DNA of 64,000 nucleotides from an uncultured Bacteroidota bacterium (GTDB lineage Bacteria; Bacteroidota; Bacteroidia; AKYH767-A; OLB10): NCBI GenBank assembly GCA_900696575.1, contig CAADHD010000004.1, positions 1 to 64,000 of the forward strand, read 5' to 3'. Shown piece by piece: positions 17,287 to 26,272 of this stretch (position 1 is its first letter; each line of letters starts with the position of its first letter). The notes under the pieces were generated by a model. It saw only the letters and a program-made list of their open reading frames with translations, ran no database searches and was not told where the DNA came from. The position numbers and the translations under genes were made by a program.

Positions 17287-18471
17287 TTAATGTTTTATCA
17301 GTTTGAGTGTTTTCGGGTTCTGGTTGGAATCGGTCAGCTTTAAAAAATAAGCTCCGGGGGCAAGCGGTGATAAATTCAATTTAACAAAATCAGCCCCGGT
17401 TTGATAGTTGTAATTTCCTGCTTCACGTCCGGCCATATCCATAAGGATAAACTGCTGTGTAGGAAAATCAAAACCATTTAGCTGAACCGTAACTTCTTCA
17501 ACGGCAGGTACAGGATAAGCAGTTATATCATATTGATTAACCGAAGGAAGAGAAACAGATAGCGGCAAGATGCAGGAGTAATGATAATATCCATCGGAAT
17601 TATTTTCCCATGCGGAAAGCGATGCATCCCATGTTTGAATAAGGTAATAATTGATGCTCCCATCCTGATTGTACTGGTATTCCGATTTAAGATTGTTTAA
17701 CCATGATTGGGAAGCGGCATCCCATGCTTCTGTCATAACCAAAACCAGGTTGCCCGAAGCATCATACGTATAGATATTGCGCGAAGTGTTTATCCAGACA
17801 GAAGAATTTAAATCCCAGATTTCGGTAAGCGATTCGGTAAGCTGATTTTGTGCATTGTAGGTGTTGCTTACCAAAAGATTATTGTTCCATACGGAATTAG
17901 CTTGCTGCCATGTTTCGTAAAGAATGCTCAACGGCAAACCGGAACTGTTGTTGGTGTAAGTGCGTCTGGATAAGTTTATCCAGGCTGAAGTTAGAATACT
18001 CCAGGATTCACTAAGCGAACTGATGAGAAAATCGTTGGCATCATAAGCCAAAGTGTTTTTTAATTGATTAACCCATGTTTGCGAGTTAGCGTCCCAGCTT
18101 TCGGTAAGAATAAGAGCAGGCCTTCCCGATGCAGAATAAGAATAGTTGATGCGGTTCAGGTTGGTAAAACTGCTTCCGCTCCAGCTTTGCGTCAGTTGAA
18201 TGGTAAGCTGCTGGCTAACATTGTAAGAGTAAGATATTAAAGCTGCTAAAGACCAGTTGCCAAAATTGTTATCCCAATTGTAAATATGAGTAGTCTGACG
18301 ATAACAATTAGCATCATAGCTGTTTACATGAAGCGAAACATTGTTCCATAGCTGTGTGCTGCTGTCCCATGCTCTAAAGAAAGCAGTATCAGCCTGAGGT
18401 TGTGCATCAGAGCGGGCAATCATGAGTATGCTGAAGAACAGCATCAGGCAGGATTTTTTCAGTGCGTTCAT
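17287..18471 (-). CDS. Secreted Trp-rich tandem-repeat protein with T9SS sorting domain
   Basis: A 394-aa protein with signal peptide (ending SDAQ). Residues ~35-305 consist of seven or more units of about 39-43 aa built on 'W(D)-x5-8-W-x-N' followed by 'Y-x-Y(D/N)-x3-G/Q-x-L', for example ESWDANSQTWVN, ETWQQANSVWNN, EIWDLNSSVWIN and EAWDAASQSWLN. The units resemble YD/RHS-type beta repeats with two regularly spaced tryptophans. The last ~75 residues are a T9SS domain (AYPVPAVEEV ... LKLIKH). Probably a surface carbohydrate-binding or adhesive repeat protein; the function is inferred only from its composition and export signal. Confidence 0.82.
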   Translation of the reverse strand: MNALKKSCLMLFFSILMIARSDAQPQADTAFFRAWDSSTQLWNNVSLHVNSYDANCYRQTTHIYNWDNNFGNWSLAALISYSYNVSQQLTIQLTQSWSGSSFTNLNRINYSYSASGRPALILTESWDANSQTWVNQLKNTLAYDANDFLISSLSESWSILTSAWINLSRRTYTNNSSGLPLSILYETWQQANSVWNNNLLVSNTYNAQNQLTESLTEIWDLNSSVWINTSRNIYTYDASGNLVLVMTEAWDAASQSWLNNLKSEYQYNQDGSINYYLIQTWDASLSAWENNSDGYYHYSCILPLSVSLPSVNQYDITAYPVPAVEEVTVQLNGFDFPTQQFILMDMAGREAGNYNYQTGADFVKLNLSPLAPGAYFLKLTDSNQNPKTLKLIKH

Positions 18472-18613
18472 AGATTAAATACAGTTTGATTGGTTTGGTG
18501 AAAAATTAAACGATATAAGTTACAGGATGGATGGGGGCGAAAAATGGCTTCCCTTGTGGCGTATCCGTAAAAACACGTAGGTTTTTCCGTAAAATTACGG
18601 ATAGAACTATTTT

Positions 18614-20233
18614 TTAAATTTCAACAAAAGTAAAGTTTTTTCCGCTGAATAAACCTTTGTCAGACAGCTTCAAATCTGGTATTACAAGCAAGGCCATAAA
18701 AGATAAAGTCATAAAGGGTGAGCGGAGAGTGCAACCGGCTGCTTTTACCTTTTTATCAATTATTGAGTAGGCCTGCCCTGTTTCTTCCCCGCTTGATGGG
18801 CTCATCAATCCGGCAACAGGCAATGGAATTACCATTTCGTCATTCCCGTTTACAAATGCCAATCCTCCTTTATGTTTTATCAGAAGATTAACTGCTCTGC
18901 AAAGGGACTCATCATCTGCTCCGGCAGCAATGATGTTATGCGAATCATGGGCAACAGTTGATGCAATGGCTCCGGTTTTTAATCCAAAGTTTTTAATGAA
19001 TGCAACTGCAGGATTGGTGTCTTCATAGCGATTTACCACTGTTAATTTCAGAATGTCATTTTCCGGGTCGGAAACTGCAAAACCGCTTTCTGTCTTCACG
19101 TGAGCAACAATATCATTGGTGATGAGTTGTCCGTCAAGAGCTTCAATAACGCGAATGGGATTGCTTTTTGTTTTCAACTTAAAATCATCAGGCGTTTTTT
19201 CATTACAGTTGAATTGGTTGATGATGGAATGTGTTTTAAGCGGTAAAAAGGATCGTCCATTCTCCGCCACTAATTCGCCATTAATGAAAGTTTGTAAAAC
19301 ATTAAACTCCTTCAGATTGTTCACCACAATAAAATCGGCAGTATCGCCTTCGCGCAGTAACCCGACACTCAGGTTGTAGTGCAAAACAGGATTAACGCAG
19401 GCGACTTGCAAAACATTCATGGCATCATGTCCTTTGGCAACTGCTCTTGCAGCAAGCCGGTTGATATGGCCAAGCAGTAAATCATCAGGGTGTTTATCAT
19501 CACTGCAGAGCATGACCTGTTCAGGAAATTCTGAAATCAACTCATGCAGCACTTCAAAATTTTTAGCTGCTGATCCTTCGCGGATGATGATTTTCATTCC
19601 GTGTTTCAGTTTATCCAGTGCTTCTTCTTTGGTAAAGCATTCATGGTCGGTAGTTATGCCTGTTTTGATGTACATTTCTGCCTCTCTGCCTCTTAGTCCG
19701 GGAGCATGACCATCAACAGGTTTCCCAAGTTTTTTGGCATAAGAGATTTTCCGGAGAACTTCCTTATCACTATTCAAAACCCCCGGATAGTTCATCATTT
19801 CGGAGAGATAAAAAATATCAGGACGTTTCAATAGCTCGTTTACAGCTTTTGAGTCCAGGATGGCCCCGGCAGTTTCAAAGGAAGTGGCAGGAACGCATGA
19901 TGGTGCCCCGAAATGGAATTTCAGTTTAGCTTCCTGTGCATTTTCAAGCATATAATTGACACCGTCTATTCCGCATACATTGGCAATCTCATGCGGGTCG
20001 CTCACCGTAGCAACCGTACCATGCCGCAAAGCAACCCTTGCAAACTCATACGGCACCAGCATGGAACTTTCAATATGTATGTGCGAATCAATAAATCCGG
20101 GAAGGATGTATTGCTCAGGAACATCATTAGCGTCTTCAATTCTTACAATTCTGCCTGCCTCAAAAAGCATGTTTCCTTTGTAAATTCTGCGTGTTAACGG
20201 ATCGGCAATGATTCCTTTTATGGAATGACTCAT
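18614..20233 (-). CDS. ade: Adenine deaminase
   Basis: A 539-aa amidohydrolase that converts adenine to hypoxanthine and ammonia in purine salvage. Metal-binding [12 protein letters not shown] near residue ~60, [27 protein letters not shown] and [10 protein letters not shown], then the C-terminal substrate-side [13 protein letters not shown] with the extra His pair, are the Ade signatures. Start at 20233 (MSHSIKG) is preferred; the longer frame to 20278 would overlap the promoter of the divergent cold-shock gene. Length matches the family. Confidence 0.95.
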   Translation of the reverse strand: MSHSIKGIIADPLTRRIYKGNMLFEAGRIVRIEDANDVPEQYILPGFIDSHIHIESSMLVPYEFARVALRHGTVATVSDPHEIANVCGIDGVNYMLENAQEAKLKFHFGAPSCVPATSFETAGAILDSKAVNELLKRPDIFYLSEMMNYPGVLNSDKEVLRKISYAKKLGKPVDGHAPGLRGREAEMYIKTGITTDHECFTKEEALDKLKHGMKIIIREGSAAKNFEVLHELISEFPEQVMLCSDDKHPDDLLLGHINRLAARAVAKGHDAMNVLQVACVNPVLHYNLSVGLLREGDTADFIVVNNLKEFNVLQTFINGELVAENGRSFLPLKTHSIINQFNCNEKTPDDFKLKTKSNPIRVIEALDGQLITNDIVAHVKTESGFAVSDPENDILKLTVVNRYEDTNPAVAFIKNFGLKTGAIASTVAHDSHNIIAAGADDESLCRAVNLLIKHKGGLAFVNGNDEMVIPLPVAGLMSPSSGEETGQAYSIIDKKVKAAGCTLRSPFMTLSFMALLVIPDLKLSDKGLFSGKNFTFVEI

Positions 20234-20277
20234 AAAATAAATTTTAAGAAAAGTATTGACAGGCCCAAAGTAAATCA

Positions 20278-20285
20278 TACTTTTG
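20278..20285 (+). promoter_or_regulatory. -7 box TACTTTTG upstream of the cold-shock gene
   Basis: An exact TAnnTTTG match 26 nt before the ATG at 20312. It marks the in-frame extension to 20225 as noncoding. Confidence 0.65.
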
Positions 20286-20311
20286 GCCCATTAACATTTA
20301 TAATTAATTTA

Positions 20312-20506
20312 ATGAAAACAGGTAAAGTAAAGTTTTACAACGCCTCTAAAGGCTATGGTTTTATTGTTGACGATGAAACCAAACAGGAAGTTTTTGTACA
20401 TCAGACCGGCTTGGCAGACCGTATCCGCCAGGACGATATGGTAACTTTCGAAGTTACTGATGGCAAAAAAGGTCCAAATGCAGTGAACGTAAAAAAGATG
20501 CAGTAA
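20312..20506 (+). CDS. Cold-shock domain protein
   Basis: A 64-aa single CSD protein: MKTGKVKFYNASKGYGFI holds RNP-1 (KGYGFI), followed by RNP-2 (VFVHQTGL). It binds single-stranded nucleic acid and probably acts as an RNA chaperone. The start at 20312 gives the typical N-terminus and size. It is flanked by a -7 box and a terminator, so it is a single-gene unit. Confidence 0.96.
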   Translation: MKTGKVKFYNASKGYGFIVDDETKQEVFVHQTGLADRIRQDDMVTFEVTDGKKGPNAVNVKKMQ

Positions 20507-20533
20507 TAAATACGCATTAGAAAGTTTACTTAT

Positions 20534-20560
20534 AAGGTCGGATGTACATCCGGCCTTTTG
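20534..20560 (+). terminator. Intrinsic terminator of the cold-shock gene
   Basis: The stem AAGGTCGGATG/CATCCGGCCTT (20534-20544 with 20547-20557, one G-U pair) is followed by a T-rich stretch. Confidence 0.75.
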
Positions 20561-20637
20561 TTTTGCCCGGATATTAACCATCCAACTGGATTTTCTGCTT
20601 AATTTCAACAATAATTTTCTCCGTCAACAGGAAACTC

Positions 20638-20669
20638 TTTGCCTCTGATGTTGTTAAATTGTAGCTTTG
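20638..20669 (+). promoter_or_regulatory. Bacteroidota promoter TTTG-N20-TAGCTTTG for ahcY
   Basis: TTTG at 20638-20641 and TAGCTTTG at 20662-20669 are separated by 20 nt. The -7 box ends 15 nt before the ATG at 20685. Confidence 0.72.
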
Positions 20670-20684
20670 CAAAAATTTCATAAA

Positions 20685-22001
20685 ATGAGCACAACAATAG
20701 ATAAGTACATCAAGTTCAAGGTAAAAGACATCAGTTTGGCCGAGTGGGGTCGAAAGGAAATTAAATTAGCTGAGCAGGAAATGCCCGGTTTGATGGCCCT
20801 CAGAGATGAATTCGGGAAACAGAAACCTTTAAAAGGAGCCCGCATTGCAGGGTGCCTTCACATGACCATTCAAACTGCCGTTTTAATTGAAACACTGGTC
20901 GAGTTAGGGGCAGAGGTAACCTGGTCATCATGCAACATATTCAGTACACAGGATCATGCTGCCGCTGCCATTGCTGCTGCAGGCATCTCTGTTTATGCAT
21001 GGAAAGGCATGAATAATGAGGAATTCGATTGGTGCATTGAGCAAACTCTTTTCTTCGGAGAAGACCGTAAACCATTAAACATGATTCTTGATGATGGTGG
21101 CGACCTTACAAACATGGTGTTCGATAAATATCCTGAATTGATAAAAGGAATTAAAGGCCTGAGCGAAGAAACCACTACCGGAGTTCACCGCCTTTATGAG
21201 CGGATGAAAAACGGGACACTTCCGATGCCTGCCATCAATGTGAATGACTCGGTTACCAAGTCTAAATTTGATAATAAATACGGATGCCGCGAATCGCTTG
21301 TAGATGCCATCCGCAGGGCAACCGATTTAATGCTTGCCGGAAAAGTTGCCGTAGTTGCCGGATTTGGCGATGTGGGCAAAGGCTCTGCTGAATCGCTGAA
21401 AGAAGCTAAAGTCAGGGTAATTGTTACTGAAATAGATCCCATCTGTGCTTTACAAGCAGCTATGGAAGGGTATGAAGTGAAAAAAATTGATGATGCGGTT
21501 AAAGAAGCCGACATCATTGTTACCGCCACCGGCAATTGTGATATCATCACGGAACGGCACTTCAAGGCCATGAAGCATAATGCCATAGTTTGCAACATAG
21601 GTCACTTCGATAATGAAATTGACATGGCTTGGCTTAACGAAAAATATGGTCACACCAAAGACATTATCAAACCACAGGTTGACAAATACACAGTTGATGG
21701 AAAGGATATTATTGTTCTGGCTGAAGGCCGGCTTGTAAATCTTGGTTGTGCCATGGGGCATCCTTCCTTTGTGATGAGCAATTCATTTACCAATCAAACA
21801 CTGGCTCAATTGGAATTATGGACCAACAGCAGCCATTACGAAAACAAGGTTTACACCCTGCCTAAACACCTTGATGAAAAGGTAGCAAGGCTGCACCTGA
21901 AGAAAATTGGAGTTGAGATTGACACGTTGAATGATAAGCAGGCTGCTTATATCGGTGTAAAAAAAGAAGGTCCTTATAAACCGGATTATTACCGTTATTA
22001 A
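20685..22001 (+). CDS. ahcY: Adenosylhomocysteinase
   Basis: A 438-aa NAD-dependent enzyme that splits S-adenosylhomocysteine into adenosine and homocysteine, closing the methyl cycle. Visible motifs: [48 protein letters not shown], the NAD-binding [13 protein letters not shown] and the C-terminal [13 protein letters not shown]. The start at 20685 follows the promoter box; an upstream TTG lies inside the box. Length is that of the bacterial family. Confidence 0.97.
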   Translation: MSTTIDKYIKFKVKDISLAEWGRKEIKLAEQEMPGLMALRDEFGKQKPLKGARIAGCLHMTIQTAVLIETLVELGAEVTWSSCNIFSTQDHAAAAIAAAGISVYAWKGMNNEEFDWCIEQTLFFGEDRKPLNMILDDGGDLTNMVFDKYPELIKGIKGLSEETTTGVHRLYERMKNGTLPMPAINVNDSVTKSKFDNKYGCRESLVDAIRRATDLMLAGKVAVVAGFGDVGKGSAESLKEAKVRVIVTEIDPICALQAAMEGYEVKKIDDAVKEADIIVTATGNCDIITERHFKAMKHNAIVCNIGHFDNEIDMAWLNEKYGHTKDIIKPQVDKYTVDGKDIIVLAEGRLVNLGCAMGHPSFVMSNSFTNQTLAQLELWTNSSHYENKVYTLPKHLDEKVARLHLKKIGVEIDTLNDKQAAYIGVKKEGPYKPDYYRY

Positions 22002-22019
22002 TCACCAAAAGTAACATTG

Positions 22020-22047
22020 AAACGGGCGTAAATGCCCGTTTTTTTTT
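22020..22047 (+). terminator. Intrinsic terminator of ahcY
   Basis: The stem AAACGGGC/GCCCGTTT (22020-22027 with 22034-22041) is followed by T residues and then eight G residues (22048-22055). Confidence 0.85.
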
Positions 22048-22111
22048 GGGGGGGGAGTATTTTCAGTTATTAAAAATCTGTTACCTTAGCAGCACAATTA
22101 AGACGATACTT

Positions 22112-23050
22112 ATGAAAACAATTGTATTAGCAACATTTTCAATTGGATTACTCTTCTCTGTAAATCCGCTTCAAGGACAATCTACTATTACGCTTCAGCC
22201 CGGAACTGCCGGAAAAGACGCTGAAATTTTCAGTTGTGTTCCCTGTGGATATTCTACCAGGAACTTCGGAAACATTGGTGACCTTTGTGCTGTTTCATGG
22301 ACTAATAACGGCAACTCTTCCAAAATCCGTGGTTTAATTCAGTTTGATCTAAGCAGCATACCTGCAGGATCAACCATTAATGATGCCCGGCTGAGCTTGT
22401 ACTACAATCCCAATACGGATGAAGGAAAACATTTTAAATACTTCGGAAATAACAGCGCTTTACTTCAGCGAATTACACAAAACTGGAATGAATCAACCGT
22501 AACATGGAATAATCAACCCGCTACCACTACTCAAAATCAGGTGGTGATTCCAAGCAGCACATCCTCTACTCAGGATTATCCCAACATCAATGTTACCAAT
22601 CTTATCCGCGACATGGTAAACAATCCTGCTGCAAGTTTTGGCATGATGTTAAAACTTCAGTATGAATCACATTTCCGTAAACTGATTTTCGCTTCCGGTG
22701 ATTATTCCGTTGCATCAAAGCGCCCCAAACTCACAGTTACCTATACTCCGCCATTGCGCACTATGCCCGAAACCCTTGAGTTAACGGCTAAGCCTTCGCA
22801 AAGGAGAGTTTTTCTTGAACCCAACCCGGCCGTTAATGAAACAAAACTCAGTGTGATTTCAGAAAAGAGTGGAGCAGCAAGCATCCAGCTTTTTAATTTA
22901 ACCGGACAGTTAGTTTTTGAAAAAACTCTGGCTGTTACAGCCGGAAATAACAGCACGACTTTAGCCGTTAACTCTCTGCCAAAGGGAATTTACATTGCAA
23001 AAATTTTCACCGAAACAATATCTGAAACACAACGGCTTGTCATCGAATAA
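22112..23050 (+). CDS. Secreted DNRLRE-domain protein with T9SS sorting domain
   Basis: A 312-aa protein with signal peptide (ending LQGQ). Residues ~25-210 are a DNRLRE-type beta-sandwich, recognisable by TLQPGTAGKDA near the start, 'RGLIQFDLSSIPAGSTINDARLSLY', 'WNESTVTWNNQP' and the closing KRPKLTVTY. The domain is known as a carbohydrate-binding or structural module on bacterial surface proteins. The final ~75 residues are the T9SS signal (EPNPAVNETKL ... QRLVIE). Start at 22112 directly precedes the signal peptide. No catalytic domain accompanies it. Confidence 0.87.
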   Translation: MKTIVLATFSIGLLFSVNPLQGQSTITLQPGTAGKDAEIFSCVPCGYSTRNFGNIGDLCAVSWTNNGNSSKIRGLIQFDLSSIPAGSTINDARLSLYYNPNTDEGKHFKYFGNNSALLQRITQNWNESTVTWNNQPATTTQNQVVIPSSTSSTQDYPNINVTNLIRDMVNNPAASFGMMLKLQYESHFRKLIFASGDYSVASKRPKLTVTYTPPLRTMPETLELTAKPSQRRVFLEPNPAVNETKLSVISEKSGAASIQLFNLTGQLVFEKTLAVTAGNNSTTLAVNSLPKGIYIAKIFTETISETQRLVIE

Positions 23051-23078
23051 ATATTTTTAACGGCTTTTAGTTACTCTT

Positions 23079-23110
23079 AAACCGTTCATCCATTCAGGTG
23101 AGCGGTTTTT
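23079..23110 (+). terminator. Terminator between convergent genes near 23.1 kb
   Basis: The stem AAACCGTTCA pairs with TGAGCGGTTT (23079-23088 with 23099-23108, one G-U pair) and is followed by T residues. It overlaps the 3' end of the minus-strand gene. Confidence 0.65.
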
Positions 23111-23504
23111 GTTTTTCTTTAACCTTGTCTTTGATTATTTTCATTAACACGAGAATTTCAAAAAGAGTATAGCACAGGTACAGAACAAAGTAGGTTATGA
23201 TAAATGAAACGGCTGTTTCGCGATGAGTAAACGACCAAAAAAATATGATAACCATGTGCAGCAAAAACCGCATGGTTATGGTAGTCATGAAAGCCCGTAT
23301 AAAACTCTTCTCATCACTGCTGCCTGTCTTCAAAAGAATAATATGCACAGTCGCTGTCAGCAGAAAAAAATAGGCTATCAGCACATGGGTGTAATCATAG
23401 TTAAGCAAAGAGGGAATAAACTTTTGAGAGATGGAATAAACGGCAAACAATGAAACCGAAAAAAAGGTCAAACCGAGAATAAACCTTCCGGATTTTCCTG
23501 TCAT
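23094..23504 (-). CDS. Four-helix membrane protein of the AtpI-like position
   Basis: A 136-aa protein with four hydrophobic segments and a Lys-rich C-terminus (KDKVKEKQKP). I do not recognise a named domain. It lies 5 nt downstream of an AtpZ-like gene, the place held by small membrane proteins (AtpI-like) ahead of F0F1 ATP synthase operons in Bacteroidota. Here no ATP synthase gene follows: the next gene is convergent. It may help c-ring assembly with AtpZ, but that is inferred only from neighbourhood. Confidence 0.65.
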   Translation of the reverse strand: MTGKSGRFILGLTFFSVSLFAVYSISQKFIPSLLNYDYTHVLIAYFFLLTATVHIILLKTGSSDEKSFIRAFMTTITMRFLLHMVIIFFWSFTHRETAVSFIITYFVLYLCYTLFEILVLMKIIKDKVKEKQKPLT

Positions 23505-23509
23505 GGCGG

Positions 23510-23749
23510 TTATTGCTTTTTAATGTTGTTAAGATTACGAATAACAAAATAAAGTGCTGAACCGATGCCTAAAAAACTGCTGATTACTGTAAAAACCGGA
23601 AACTGAAATTTTAGGTATTGATCTAATTTTTGACCTCCCCACAAAAACAGGAAAATAATAATTCCCATTTGTAAGCCCATCGCTGAAAAACGGGCGTACT
23701 CGTTAAGCTGATTTTTCTTTGAGTGTTGTGGCGGGTTGTTTATCGGCAT
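23510..23749 (-). CDS. AtpZ/AtpI family membrane protein
   Basis: A 79-aa protein with two transmembrane helices separated by a short loop: NEYARFSAMGLQMGIIIFLFLWGG, then KLDQYL and a second helix with GIGSALYFV. This matches the AtpZ/AtpI group linked to assembly of the F0 rotor or Mg2+ supply for ATP synthase. Its start overlaps the end of the bactofilin gene by 47 nt; a shorter start would remove the first helix. Translation is probably coupled to the bactofilin gene. Confidence 0.75.
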   Translation of the reverse strand: MPINNPPQHSKKNQLNEYARFSAMGLQMGIIIFLFLWGGQKLDQYLKFQFPVFTVISSFLGIGSALYFVIRNLNNIKKQ

Positions 23750-24137
23750 TCTTTATATCCTTGACCAAGGGTCCCATGTTGCAATTGCCTGTAAAAGCAG
23801 CACCTACTTCAACCACTAATTTGCCGGTATGAATATCGCCATTAACCATTGCTGTTGATTTTAAATGCAACATTTCCGTTACCTGTACTTTTCCGTTCAA
23901 TGTTCCTGAAATATCGGCATTCTGGCATTGAATATCTCCTTCGATCTTCCCGGTAGATCCAATAACAATTTTAGCTTTAGAATTAACCGATCCGGTTACT
24001 ATGCCATCTATACGAATATCGCCAGCCGATTTAACTTCTCCGTCAATCACAGTTCCGGAACTGATCAGGTTGATAGAAGTAGCCGGAGAATCTGAATTCC
24101 GGCTACTCTCTCCGTTTTTTTTATTCTGGTTGAACAT
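23703..24137 (-). CDS. Bactofilin
   Basis: A 144-aa polymer-forming cytoskeletal protein. After a short polar N-terminus, repeats of the right-handed beta-helix type are clear: ISSGTVIDGEVKSAGDIRIDG, VTGSVNSKAKIVIGSTGKIEGDI, ADISGTLNGKV and KSTAMVNGDI-like units. Bactofilins form filaments at the inner membrane involved in cell shape and in placing envelope enzymes. A TACCTTTG box (minus, 24160-24167) lies 22 nt before the ATG. It is first in a three-gene operon with the AtpZ-like and AtpI-position genes. Confidence 0.93.
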   Translation of the reverse strand: MFNQNKKNGESSRNSDSPATSINLISSGTVIDGEVKSAGDIRIDGIVTGSVNSKAKIVIGSTGKIEGDIQCQNADISGTLNGKVQVTEMLHLKSTAMVNGDIHTGKLVVEVGAAFTGNCNMGPLVKDIKNADKQPATTLKEKSA

Positions 24138-24159
24138 GGTTTTAAAATTTTAAGGCGCA

Positions 24160-24167
24160 CAAAGGTA
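24160..24167 (-). promoter_or_regulatory. -7 box TACCTTTG before the bactofilin operon
   Basis: CAAAGGTA on the plus strand is an exact TAnnTTTG box on the minus strand, 22 nt from the ATG. Confidence 0.6.
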
Positions 24168-24205
24168 AATATCATACTGATAAAATAAATCGGTCCTAAC
24201 CTTTA

Positions 24206-26269
24206 ATGACAATAATTCGTATTGATGCCTGCAAAACTATGTCTATGAACTTAAATCGTTACCGGCTTAAGCCTAAAGCAATAGCTAAAATTTCTCTACA
24301 AAAGGCAGCCATAGTCTTCTCGGTAGCTTCGGTATTTTCAGCCGTGCTGATAGTTTTATTTCAGACCGGTCCTAAGCAGGAAGCAGTTGCCGGCTCCGGA
24401 ACAGCTACCATTCCATCCGGTTCTTTTATTGTCAATATGGGAATTACTCCTCAAACTGTTGCCAATGGATTAAAGCCTTATGGTATGATTTACGATCTGA
24501 TAATGAACTATAATGTGCCGGTTATATGGAGTATAAATCCTTCAAAAGCCAAAGACGGAAATGATTTTGTGTATAACAGCGTGGGTTATAAAGGCGGACC
24601 TTTTATTGTTTCAGCCCCTTATATAAACTCTGCCGTTGCTTCACGTATTACTTACTGGCAAGGGCAAGGAGTTCAGGGTATTTATACTACCAGCGAAGCA
24701 ACTATTCCGGTGTATGATACTATTACCGCCTTCCCCCTTCTGATCATTGATAACCTGTCAAGCAATCAGGGAATCATTATGACTTATTTCAGCAATGCTT
24801 CCATTCCATCGTCAGCATACAGTATTGGACAGCCGGCTTCGCTGACCATCTGTCATGACATGTGGGTTAACCCTCATGGCGATCCTACATGGGCAACACA
24901 TAGTTATCTGTACAACTTTGTAACTGCTCAGAAATCATACATCTGGTCGCAATGCCATGCAGTAAGCATGATGGAAGGGTGTTTCAACCCATCGTCTCCG
25001 AGCCAGCAATTAAACTATCTTTCCTCTAACGGTCTGAAGTGCTGGAAAAGCAGCAGCTGCGGAAGTTTAATTACCGAAACGCATGCAAAATCGGCAACGA
25101 CACCATTTTCTCATTTTTATCACAGCGAACCTGTAATGCAGTTTATGGGAAGCATGGGCGGAGCTACCACAGATGGCTCAGAACAATGGTATCAACCTGT
25201 TTCATCAGGCGCTGGATGGCGTACTACTTCCAAAAGAGGAGTTACAACAGCTACAGGGACATCTCCGAAAGAAGGATCGGTTTTGGTTTATGGGCCAGCC
25301 TATGGAAATTCTTCAAATGGATGGGTAATGTATGAAGGCGGGCATAACTTAAATTCATCAGGAACAACTCCGGAAAAGGTTGCGGCTCAACGCGCATTTT
25401 TTAATTTTTGCCTTTTAGCAGGAAAAGCAAAAACCGTTTCGTTTACAAGCTTTAATATTCCGACAAGTTTTCAGGCTTCACAGGCATTACCGGTTTCGGT
25501 AAATGTTACTTCAGGTACACCCGCTTATACTTACCAGTGGACATCAAGCGTTCCCGGAGGTTATTTCGGAAATGCCAATGCTGCTTCTACCTTTTATATG
25601 TCGCCTCCGGTACTGTCAACCACATACGGAGTGCTTACTTGTTTAGTAACCGATCAGTGCGGAAGAAGAAACTTTGTTTCTGTTCCGATTATCATCAACC
25701 CAAGCCCACTACCGGTAATGCTGCTCTATTTTAAGCATGAGGTTAATTCAAAAAACGAAGTCATTCTGACCTGGTCAACCGCCAGCGAGAAAAACAATGA
25801 TTACTTTTCGATAGAACGTTCTGCTGATAACCATAGCTTTAAAGAAATTGGCAGAGTGAAAGGATCAGGTACAACATCTCAAACCAAAATTTATACATTG
25901 GTTGATAAGCAGCCTTTGTACGGAACTTCATTTTACCGTTTAAAACAAACCGACATAAACGGCAGTTATGAAGTATTTGCTTCTATTGAGGTTAAGGTTA
26001 GCCGGAACGACCAAGCACGATTAAGTGTGTTCCCGAATCCTTTTTCAAATGATTTTACCGTTTCATTTGAAGCAGAACAATCAGGTATTTATCAGGTGCA
26101 GATTCTTGCTCAGGATGGACGATTACTTAAAAATCAACAAGCAGAAGCCGAAGAAGGAACAAATAATATCAGTGTAGAAAACCTCAATCTGCCGTCAGGA
26201 AAATACATCGTCCGTGTTTTAGGTGAAGAAAAACCTGCGGGAAGCACTCTGGTTGTTTGTAAAAGATAA
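24206..26269 (+). CDS. Large secreted protein of unknown function with T9SS sorting domain
   Basis: A 687-aa protein (or slightly shorter from Met at 24239) with a membrane-spanning signal segment around residues 33-52. Residues ~70-405 form one unrecognised domain. It has features of a sugar- or cofactor-binding alpha/beta protein: VPVIWSINPSKAKDG, GGPFIVSAPYI, TICHDMWVNPHGDPTWATHSY, several Cys and Trp, and near its end WVMYEGGHNL. An Ig-like stretch follows (TYQWTSSVPGGYF), then the 'LTWSTASEKNNDYFSIERS' fibronectin-like linker and a T9SS domain (VFPNPFSND ... TLVVCKR). Domain function cannot be named; a hydrolase or binding role is possible. It ends 3 nt before the convergent glycosyltransferase gene. 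Confidence 0.78.
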   Translation: MTIIRIDACKTMSMNLNRYRLKPKAIAKISLQKAAIVFSVASVFSAVLIVLFQTGPKQEAVAGSGTATIPSGSFIVNMGITPQTVANGLKPYGMIYDLIMNYNVPVIWSINPSKAKDGNDFVYNSVGYKGGPFIVSAPYINSAVASRITYWQGQGVQGIYTTSEATIPVYDTITAFPLLIIDNLSSNQGIIMTYFSNASIPSSAYSIGQPASLTICHDMWVNPHGDPTWATHSYLYNFVTAQKSYIWSQCHAVSMMEGCFNPSSPSQQLNYLSSNGLKCWKSSSCGSLITETHAKSATTPFSHFYHSEPVMQFMGSMGGATTDGSEQWYQPVSSGAGWRTTSKRGVTTATGTSPKEGSVLVYGPAYGNSSNGWVMYEGGHNLNSSGTTPEKVAAQRAFFNFCLLAGKAKTVSFTSFNIPTSFQASQALPVSVNVTSGTPAYTYQWTSSVPGGYFGNANAASTFYMSPPVLSTTYGVLTCLVTDQCGRRNFVSVPIIINPSPLPVMLLYFKHEVNSKNEVILTWSTASEKNNDYFSIERSADNHSFKEIGRVKGSGTTSQTKIYTLVDKQPLYGTSFYRLKQTDINGSYEVFASIEVKVSRNDQARLSVFPNPFSNDFTVSFEAEQSGIYQVQILAQDGRLLKNQQAEAEEGTNNISVENLNLPSGKYIVRVLGEEKPAGSTLVVCKR

Positions 26270-26272
26270 ACC

